Source of the DNA: Pseudomonas chlororaphis
Lineage (GTDB): Bacteria; Pseudomonadota; Gammaproteobacteria; Pseudomonadales; Pseudomonadaceae
Length of the DNA stretch: 64,000 bases
Assembly (NCBI RefSeq): GCF_000783395.1
Contig: NZ_JSFK01000021.1
Coordinates: 95,240-159,239, forward strand
Reading direction: 5' to 3'
The position numbers and the translations under genes were made by a program. Below are positions 55,301-61,951 of the stretch, one piece after another. Numbering within the stretch: position 1 is the first letter of the stretch; each line of letters starts with the position of its first letter. The notes below the pieces were generated by a model that worked only from the letters and a program-made list of their open reading frames with translations, was not told the origin of the DNA and did not search any database.

Positions 55301-55465
55301 AAGACACTCCCGTTTGTATTGATTATTTGAGTCGAGCGATGCCGAACTCTAGCGACTCACATGCAGACGCGCAACGCACAGCACGTCCCCGAGCCGTGCA
55401 GCTTTTTGTTACCATCAGCGCCATATAGAGCGCCCAGCGCCACCGACCTGTAGGAAGCCGCCCTG

Positions 55466-56200
55466 ATGAGTGCAACGTTCGACGTCGTGGAACTCGCCAC
55501 GACCTATGCCAATAAATCCGCCCAGGACATTCTCAAACTCGCATTTGCCGAGTTCGGCGATGACCTGTGGATATCTTTCAGCGGCGCCGAGGATGTGGTG
55601 CTGGTGGACATGGCCTGGAAGCTCAACAAGAACGTCAAGGTGTTCAGCCTCGACACCGGCCGCCTGCACCCGGAGACCTACCGCTTCATCGATCAGGTGC
55701 GCGAGCACTACAAGATCGACATCGAACTGGTGTCGCCGGACTACACGAAACTCGAACCGTTCGTGAAGGAAAAAGGCCTGTTCAGTTTCTACAAGGACGG
55801 CCACGGCGAATGCTGCGGCATCCGCAAGATCGAGCCACTGCGCCGCAAACTGTCCGCCGTCAAAGCCTGGGCAACCGGCCAGCGCCGCGACCAGAGTCCG
55901 GGTACCCGTAGCGCTGTGGCGGTGATGGAAATCGATACCGCGTTCTCCACGCCGGAGCGCACGTTGTACAAGTTCAACCCGCTGGCGCAGATGACCAGCG
56001 AAGAGATCTGGGGTTACATCCGCATGCTTGAGCTGCCGTACAACAGCCTGCATGAGCGCGGCTTTATCAGCATCGGCTGCGAACCGTGCACCCGCCCTGT
56101 CCTGCCGAACCAGCACGAGCGCGAAGGCCGTTGGTGGTGGGAAGAAGCTACGCAGAAAGAGTGCGGGTTGCATGCGGGGAATATCATTAGCAAGGCGTAA
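55466..56200 (+). CDS. cysH: APS reductase (assimilatory, 4Fe-4S)
   Basis: A 244-residue enzyme reducing adenylylsulfate to sulfite. The cysteine pairs CC (116-117, ECCGIRKIEPLRRKL) and CxxC (205-208, GCEPCTRP) bind the 4Fe-4S cluster found in the APS-using branch, and ECGLH near the end has the catalytic cysteine (233). SFSGAEDVVLVDMA is the nucleotide loop. It is monocistronic. Confidence 0.95.
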   Translation: MSATFDVVELATTYANKSAQDILKLAFAEFGDDLWISFSGAEDVVLVDMAWKLNKNVKVFSLDTGRLHPETYRFIDQVREHYKIDIELVSPDYTKLEPFVKEKGLFSFYKDGHGECCGIRKIEPLRRKLSAVKAWATGQRRDQSPGTRSAVAVMEIDTAFSTPERTLYKFNPLAQMTSEEIWGYIRMLELPYNSLHERGFISIGCEPCTRPVLPNQHEREGRWWWEEATQKECGLHAGNIISKA

Positions 56201-56481
56201 CTCCCTGTCGCGCTGATTTCCCCCTACAAAGGTCACTAGCGACTCTGAAAATGTGTACACACGAATGTCACCATCGGTGCCATTTATGTGTGCACTTTTT
56301 ATTTTCAGCGCCCTGAAAAGTTACATCCCTGCCAAAAGCCCCTCGCCTCAGCGCGTTATCAAAATCCCCCGCCAAAAATAAATACCTGTTCAATCGGTCA
56401 ATTTTTAACCACTTATTTTCAAAGACTTAGCCGTTTTCGATAACTATTCGAAATGAACACGGCCGCCTATAGATCTGCAAC

Positions 56482-56497
56482 TGGCACAAATCTGGCT
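56482..56497 (+). promoter_or_regulatory. Candidate sigma-54 promoter of the NCS1 operon
   Basis: TGGCACAAATCTGGCT has TGGCAC and a GC at the required 10-nt spacing. It is nearly identical to the nasA promoter at 19144. The start would be near 56508. Confidence 0.6.
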
Positions 56498-56510
56498 TTA
56501 GTGCATACAT

Positions 56511-56526
56511 GTTTTGTATACAAAAC
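56511..56526. promoter_or_regulatory. Perfect 16-bp palindrome, likely operator
   Basis: GTTTTGTATACAAAAC is fully self-complementary and lies immediately after the predicted start site. Its TTGT-N2-ACAA core is the form bound by FCD-GntR regulators, yet no GntR gene lies within 7 kb. Confidence 0.62.
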
Positions 56527-56691
56527 TGCAAAACATAAACCCACTTTCGATCCGCAAGCCTGAAGCGCCCTATCCCGTACAGGCTGCAGATGCCCCGTAA
56601 CCAGTGATGTTTGCTGGCCGCGACGAAGATTTGTCGAGCCCTGTGGCTTATGCACAGTCATCGCGGCCCTCAACATCAGGAGCCTGCCGGA

Positions 56692-58230
56692 ATGCGTACA
56701 AGTCTCTCCAACAACATCGCGCTGAATCTGCCCGCCTCTCCCGTTGCCCAACCGTTGCCTCATGACGGACTCACCGAGCCGTTACAACTGAGTCCGCGAC
56801 TGCACAACAGCGACCTGGCGCCAACCAAGGCCGAAGGTCGGCGCTGGGGCAAATACAGCATCTTCGCCCTGTGGACGAACGACGTGCACAACATCGCCAA
56901 CTACTCCTTCGCCATCGGCCTCTACGCCTTGGGCCTGGGTGGCTGGCAGATTCTGTTGTCACTGGGGATCGGCGCGGCCCTGGTGTATTTCTTCATGAAC
57001 CTGTCCGGATACATGGGGCAGAAAACCGGGGTGCCGTTTCCGGTGATCAGCCGGATCAGTTTCGGCATCCACGGCGCGCAAATTCCTGCACTGATCCGGG
57101 CAGTTATCGCCATTGCCTGGTTCGGCATTCAGACGTATCTGGCTTCGGTCGTTTTCCGTGTACTGCTCACCGCCGTGCATCCTGGCTTCGCCGAATACGA
57201 TCACAACTCGATCCTCGGACTGTCGACTTTGGGTTGGGTGTGTTTCGTGGCGATCTGGTTCGTGCAACTGGCGATTCTGGCCTACGGCATGGAAATGGTG
57301 CGCCGTTACGAAGCGTTTGCCGGGCCGGTGATTTTGCTGACGGTTGCAGCACTCGCTGGGTGGATGTACTTCCAGGCCAACGCGACTATCGCCTGGTCGA
57401 TCCGCGAACCACTGACCGGTGGCGAGATGTGGCGCAACATCTTTGCCGGCGGCGCGTTGTGGCTGGCGATCTACGGCACGTTGATTCTGAATTTCTGTGA
57501 CTTCGCCCGCTCCTCGCCGTGCCGCAAAACCATCAAGGTAGGAAACTTCTGGGGTTTGCCGGTGAATATTCTGGTGTTTGCCGCGATTACCGTGCTGCTG
57601 TGCGGTGCGCAATTTCAGATCAATGGCCGGATCATCGAAAGCCCGACCGAGATCATCGCCTCGATTCCCAACACCTTCTTCCTCGTGCTCGGTTGCCTGG
57701 CGTTTCTGATCGTGACGGTAGCGGTGAACATCATGGCCAACTTCGTCGCCCCGGCGTTCGTGCTGAGCAACCTGGCGCCGAAGTACCTGACCTTCCGCCG
57801 CGCCGGACTGATCAGCGCGACCATCGCCGTGCTGATTCTGCCTTGGAATCTCTACAACAGCCCGCTGGTAATCGTGTACTTCCTGTCCGGCCTCGGCGCC
57901 CTGCTCGGCCCGTTGTACGGAGTGATCATGGTCGACTACTGGCTGATCCGCAAAGGCCGGATCAACGTGCCGCAGCTCTACAGCGAAGATCCCAACGGCG
58001 CTTATTACTACAACCACGGGGTCAATTTCCGCGCGGTGGCGGCGTTTATTCCTGCCGCATTGATCGCCATCGTCCTGGCGCTGGTGCCGGGTTTCCACAG
58101 CGTCTCGCCATTCTCCTGGCTGATCGGCGCCGGGATCGCCGGAATGCTTTACCTGATCATCGCCAAGCGTCAACCGCACTACGCCGACATCAGCGGCGAA
58201 TCGATCGCTATGGACAACGTCTGCCATTAA
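56692..58230 (+). CDS. NCS1-family nucleobase/hydantoin/allantoin:cation symporter
   Basis: A 512-residue inner-membrane permease with 12 predicted helices. WTNDVHNIANYSFAIGLYAL (about 63-82) is the NCS1 TM1 signature, and GVPFPVISRISFGIHGAQIP matches the TM3 region of allantoin/hydantoin/uracil porters. Downstream is a hydantoin-type racemase, so allantoin or a 5-substituted hydantoin is the likely substrate. The ATG at 56692 has AGGAG 14 nt upstream. Confidence 0.88.
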   Translation: MRTSLSNNIALNLPASPVAQPLPHDGLTEPLQLSPRLHNSDLAPTKAEGRRWGKYSIFALWTNDVHNIANYSFAIGLYALGLGGWQILLSLGIGAALVYFFMNLSGYMGQKTGVPFPVISRISFGIHGAQIPALIRAVIAIAWFGIQTYLASVVFRVLLTAVHPGFAEYDHNSILGLSTLGWVCFVAIWFVQLAILAYGMEMVRRYEAFAGPVILLTVAALAGWMYFQANATIAWSIREPLTGGEMWRNIFAGGALWLAIYGTLILNFCDFARSSPCRKTIKVGNFWGLPVNILVFAAITVLLCGAQFQINGRIIESPTEIIASIPNTFFLVLGCLAFLIVTVAVNIMANFVAPAFVLSNLAPKYLTFRRAGLISATIAVLILPWNLYNSPLVIVYFLSGLGALLGPLYGVIMVDYWLIRKGRINVPQLYSEDPNGAYYYNHGVNFRAVAAFIPAALIAIVLALVPGFHSVSPFSWLIGAGIAGMLYLIIAKRQPHYADISGESIAMDNVCH

Positions 58231-58285
58231 CTCCCTCGCGGCCCGGACTTCGGGCCGCAGAACTGCCCGCTATAAGGATTTCCCC

Positions 58286-59014
58286 ATGCGTATTCTCGTG
58301 GTCAACGTCAACACCACCGAATCCATCACCGAGGCCATCGCCCGTTCGGCGCAGGCTGTTGCGTCCCCCGGAACCGAAATCGTCGGTTTGACGCCGTACT
58401 TCGGTGCCGACTCGATTGAAGGCAACTTCGAAAGCTATCTGGCGGCCATTGCGGTGATGGATCGGGTGATGTCCTACGATCAGCCTTTCGATGCGGTGAT
58501 TCAGGCCGGTTACGGCGAGCATGGTCGTGAAGGTTTGCAGGAATTGCTCAATGTGCCGGTGGTGGATATCACCGATGCAGCAGCGAGTACGGCGATGTTT
58601 CTCGGCCATGCCTATTCGGTGGTGACCACGCTGGATCGCACCGTGCCGCTGATCGAGGATCGGCTGAAACTGTCAGGTCTGTGGGATCGCTGTGCTTCAG
58701 TGCGGGCCAGTGGTCTGGCCGTTCTGGAGCTGGAACACGAGCCGCAGCGTGCCTTGGAAGCCATCGTGCATCAGGCTGAACTGGCGGTGACGCAGGATAA
58801 AGCCGAGGTGATTTGCCTGGGTTGCGGCGGCATGGCCGGGCTCGATGAACAGATTCGTCGACGCACTGGCGTGCCGGTGGTGGATGGGGTGACGGCGGCG
58901 GTGACGATTGCGGAATCGCTGGTGCGCTTGCGCTTGTCGACGTCGAAGGTGCGGACTTATGCAACGCCACGGCCGAAGAACATCATTGGCTGGCCGGGGC
59001 GGTTCGCCCGCTGA
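58286..59014 (+). CDS. Aspartate/glutamate/hydantoin racemase family protein
   Basis: A 242-residue protein of the HyuE/HpxA racemase family, probably acting on the compound imported by the NCS1 permease. VNVNTTESITEAI at the N terminus and ICLGCGGMAGL (about 177-187) with the second catalytic cysteine fit the family. The first catalytic cysteine, expected near residue 76, is replaced in QAGYGEHGREG. It may therefore be a one-base variant, an isomerase of another kind, or a binding protein. It lies 55 nt after the permease gene in the same direction. Confidence 0.82.
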   Translation: MRILVVNVNTTESITEAIARSAQAVASPGTEIVGLTPYFGADSIEGNFESYLAAIAVMDRVMSYDQPFDAVIQAGYGEHGREGLQELLNVPVVDITDAAASTAMFLGHAYSVVTTLDRTVPLIEDRLKLSGLWDRCASVRASGLAVLELEHEPQRALEAIVHQAELAVTQDKAEVICLGCGGMAGLDEQIRRRTGVPVVDGVTAAVTIAESLVRLRLSTSKVRTYATPRPKNIIGWPGRFAR

Positions 59015-59041
59015 GGTCGTCCTCGGAAACCGAGTCGCCCC

Positions 59042-59108
59042 ATTCGCGAGCAGGCTCACTCCCACAGGGGAAATGCATTCCAAATGTGGGAGCGAGCCTG
59101 CTCGCGAA
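59042..59108. repeat. REP-like inverted pair after the racemase gene
   Basis: ATTCGCGAGCAGGCTCACTC and GGAGCGAGCCTGCTCGCGAA. Same variant as at 22263 and 38165, between convergent genes. Confidence 0.88.
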
Positions 59109-59134
59109 GGCCACACCTCGGTCTGATACCTTGC

Positions 59135-60061
59135 TCAGACAGCACTGAACCGCCGCGCCAACCCCTGCTCCGCAAACTGGTCAATCACATAATCGACAAA
59201 CGCCCGCGTCTTGCCCGGCAACAACTTATGTTCGGCGTAATAGATCGAGATGTTGCCATCATCGACAAACCAGTCCGGCAACACCCGCTGCAACGTCCCC
59301 GCCTCCAAGTACCCCACCGCAAACGGCATACTCACCAGCGCAATTCCCAAGCCTTGCGCCGCCGTCCTGCAAGCGGCCTCGGAATCACTCATGGTCATTC
59401 GCGCCTTGAGCATCAACGGCTGACAGTTCTGTGGATTACGTCCGGTCAATTGCCAGGAACGCACGCGTCCGGTTTGCGGCGAGCGGATCAGAATGCCGTC
59501 GTGATGATTAAGGTCATCCGGCTCGATGATCGGCGGATTGGCCTGTAAATAGTCGGTAGACGCGACCAATATCCGGTGCGCCGGGCTCAACTTGCGTGCG
59601 ATCACGCCTTGCGGCAGTTCGAAGCCGCCACCGATGGCCGCATCAAAGCCCTGGGCGATCAGATCGACCTGTCGATTATCGAAATGCCAGTCCGGATTGA
59701 TCGCTGGATATCGTCGTAGGAACTCACCGAGCATCGGCACGATATGCAGACAGCCAAATGCTGCGCCCATGCTGACTTTCAGCGTTCCCGCCGGAAGCCC
59801 TTCGACGCTGGAGAGATTGGCCACGGCATTTTGAATGGTGGTCAGGCTACCGCTGACTTGATCCAGAAACAGTTGTCCGGCCTCGGTCAGTGTCAGGCTG
59901 CGTGTACTACGCTGGAACAGCCGCACGCCGAGCCGAACCTCGAGTTTGGCCACGCTCTTGCCGACTGCCGCCGGGGTCAGACTCAAACGTCGCGCGGCCT
60001 CGGCAAAGCTGCCGACTTCGGCGCTGCGCACGAAGCATTCAATGCTGCTGAAGGTTTCCAT
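59135..60061 (-). CDS. LysR-family transcriptional regulator
   Basis: A 308-residue LysR regulator with an N-terminal winged helix (SIECFVRSAEVGSFAEAARR, about residues 4-23, then LTPAAVGKSVAKLE) and a C-terminal co-inducer domain (about 90-295). It belongs to the CrgA/PA0477-like branch by general appearance. The ATG at 60061 is the family start. It diverges from the SDR gene over 127 nt, which is the most likely target. Confidence 0.9.
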   Translation of the reverse strand: METFSSIECFVRSAEVGSFAEAARRLSLTPAAVGKSVAKLEVRLGVRLFQRSTRSLTLTEAGQLFLDQVSGSLTTIQNAVANLSSVEGLPAGTLKVSMGAAFGCLHIVPMLGEFLRRYPAINPDWHFDNRQVDLIAQGFDAAIGGGFELPQGVIARKLSPAHRILVASTDYLQANPPIIEPDDLNHHDGILIRSPQTGRVRSWQLTGRNPQNCQPLMLKARMTMSDSEAACRTAAQGLGIALVSMPFAVGYLEAGTLQRVLPDWFVDDGNISIYYAEHKLLPGKTRAFVDYVIDQFAEQGLARRFSAV

Positions 60062-60080
60062 GATCGTCACTATAAACTTC

Positions 60081-60117
60081 TGGTTTACACAGACTATAGC
60101 AATCATGGTCTACACAG
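60081..60117. promoter_or_regulatory. Direct repeat in the LysR/SDR shared promoter
   Basis: TGGTTTACACAG (60081-60092) and TGGTCTACACAG (60106-60117) differ at one base and lie 25 nt apart. Position and spacing suit a LysR recognition plus activation site. Confidence 0.45.
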
Positions 60118-60188
60118 TTGTCGATACCACGCCGATACTCGCCACCAACACCAAGGCATTCCCGCCTTGAACACTCTGGAGATCGAAC

Positions 60189-60935
60189 ATGACCACTCAA
60201 CACCTCAGCGGTAAAGTCGCTCTGATTCAAGGCGGTTCCCGTGGTATCGGCGCAGCCATCGTCAAACGTCTGGCCGCTGAAGGCGCTGCAGTCGCCTTCA
60301 CTTACGTCAGCTCCGCGGCGAAAGCCGAAGAGTTGCAGAACAGCATCACCGCCAACGGCGGCAAAGCCTTGGCGATCAAGGCCGACAGCGCCGATGCCGC
60401 CGCCATTCGCCACGCCGTCAGCGCCACCGTCGAAGCCTTTGGCCGCCTCGACATTCTGGTCAACAACGCTGGCGTGCTGGCTGTTGCACCGCTGGAAGAC
60501 TTCAAACTCGAAGATTTCGACCAGACCGTGGCAATCAATATTCGCAGCGTTTTCATCGCTTCCCAGGAAGCCGCCAAACACATGGGCGAAGGTTCGCGCA
60601 TCATCAACATCGGCAGCACCAACGCCGACCGCATGCCTTTCGCCGGCGGAGGGGTGTATGCGATGAGCAAATCGGCACTGGTCGGTCTGACTAAAGGTCT
60701 GGCCCGCGACCTCGGCCCACGCGGCATCACCGTCAATAACGTGCAACCCGGCCCGGTCGATACCGACATGAACCCGGCGCACGGTGACTTCGCCGAAAGC
60801 CTGATTCCGCTGATGGCCGTCGGTCGTTACGGTAAAGCCGAAGAAATCGCCAGTTTCGTTGCCTATCTGGCAGGCCCGGAAGCCGGTTACATCACCGGTG
60901 CCAGCCTGACCATCGATGGTGGTTTCGGCGCCTGA
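60189..60935 (+). CDS. SDR-family oxidoreductase
   Basis: A 248-residue short-chain dehydrogenase/reductase. GGSRGIG cofactor loop at 15-21, NNAGVL at 92-97, catalytic Ser143 (IGSTNAD), Tyr157 and Lys161 (YAMSK). The C-terminal YITGASLTIDGGFGA is standard. It resembles 3-oxoacyl-ACP-reductase-like enzymes, but isolated SDRs beside LysR genes act on diverse substrates and the true one is unknown. Confidence 0.9.
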   Translation: MTTQHLSGKVALIQGGSRGIGAAIVKRLAAEGAAVAFTYVSSAAKAEELQNSITANGGKALAIKADSADAAAIRHAVSATVEAFGRLDILVNNAGVLAVAPLEDFKLEDFDQTVAINIRSVFIASQEAAKHMGEGSRIINIGSTNADRMPFAGGGVYAMSKSALVGLTKGLARDLGPRGITVNNVQPGPVDTDMNPAHGDFAESLIPLMAVGRYGKAEEIASFVAYLAGPEAGYITGASLTIDGGFGA

Positions 60936-60956
60936 TTTATCTGAGTCGACTGAACG

Positions 60957-60997
60957 AAAAACGCCGCCCCTCTTGTTATAGAGGGGCGGCGTTTTTT
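60957..60997. terminator. Bidirectional intrinsic terminator between SDR and HAD genes
   Basis: AAAAACGCCGCCCCTC, loop TTGTTATA, GAGGGGCGGCGTTTTTT. Long perfect stem with A and T tracts, located between convergent genes. Confidence 0.94.
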
Positions 60998-61010
60998 ATG
61001 CATCAGGTGT

Positions 61011-61706
61011 TTAAGCCCACTCTAGCGCCGGCAAGCCGCAAGCACTTGGAGTGAACGCTTTCAGCGTACGAAGAATCCCGTCAGCGTGTGCGTATTTTTC
61101 ATCGGCCATGGCTGCATCGGGAATGGCAATGGCGGTCATGCCGGCGGCTTTCGCTGCGGTCACGCCGAACGGTGAATCCTCGAACACCAGGCAATCCTCA
61201 GGTGCCACGCCCAGGCGCCGGGCAGCGGTGAGGAAAATATCCGGCGCAGGTTTGGCCGCGCCGACTTCCGGATCGTCCGCTGTAACGATGAAATCGAACA
61301 GCGCAAACCAGTCGCGGTGCAGCGTGGTTTTCTGGCCGAATGATTGACGCGAGGAACTGGTGCCCACCGCAATCGGGATATTGTGCGCCTTGAGATGGCG
61401 GATCAGTTCCTCGGCACCCGGCATCGCTTGCGCGGTGGGAAAACGCTCGCGCATCAGTGGCTCGCGGATCACCAGAAATTCTTCGGCGGTGATCGGCAGA
61501 TCTAGCGCCTGCACCACGTAATTGGCCAGATCGTTGGCCCCGCGACCAATGATGTTCTGCTTGACGCTCCAGTCGAAGGTGCGCCCGTAACGCTGGGCAA
61601 TCAGCGAGGTGACCTCGGTATAAATGCCCTCGGTGTCCAGCAGCAAACCGTCCATATCGAAAATCACGGCCTTGATCGGGCCGAACGCCTTCAGCGGTGC
61701 ATTCAT
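61011..61706 (-). CDS. HAD-superfamily phosphatase, beta-phosphoglucomutase/GS1-like
   Basis: A 231-residue HAD hydrolase. Motif I is FDMDGLLLDTEG (about residues 15-26), motif II VGTSSSRQSF and motif IV FEDSPFGVTAAKAAGM. A helical cap follows motif I, as in the phosphoglucomutase/GS1 subgroup that acts on small sugar or nucleotide phosphates. The start is uncertain: ATG at 61706 or 61709 fits family length, others lie upstream in frame. Confidence 0.87.
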   Translation of the reverse strand: MNAPLKAFGPIKAVIFDMDGLLLDTEGIYTEVTSLIAQRYGRTFDWSVKQNIIGRGANDLANYVVQALDLPITAEEFLVIREPLMRERFPTAQAMPGAEELIRHLKAHNIPIAVGTSSSRQSFGQKTTLHRDWFALFDFIVTADDPEVGAAKPAPDIFLTAARRLGVAPEDCLVFEDSPFGVTAAKAAGMTAIAIPDAAMADEKYAHADGILRTLKAFTPSACGLPALEWA

Positions 61707-61951
61707 CATCGGATCCGTTAACAAAGACATCCCAGGCGGCAGGTGATGCCGCTGCTCGGATCTGATTAAAGGGTTCAGCAGCATAACGAGCACGACGGAC
61801 ATTGAGCAACGGGCAATGTCCGTTGCAGCGATGAACGACTCGCAAACATTTAGCGAAACATCCTACAGACATCGCCTACTCGCCCGACTTCTTTCCTGAT
61901 TGATCCCCCGCAAAGTCCCCGCACCTTTTTGATGTGCGCGAGAGACTGCGA

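Larger units (their letters stand above)
56201..56691. promoter_or_regulatory. Control region upstream of the NCS1 transporter
   Basis: This 491-nt gap is A/T-richer than its neighbours and has no gene. It contains the 10-bp palindrome TGTGTACACA (56252-56261), a partly matching ATGTGTGCAC (56286-56295), the candidate sigma-54 promoter at 56482 and the 16-bp palindrome at 56511. The ATG at 56692 follows AGGAG. Confidence 0.65.
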
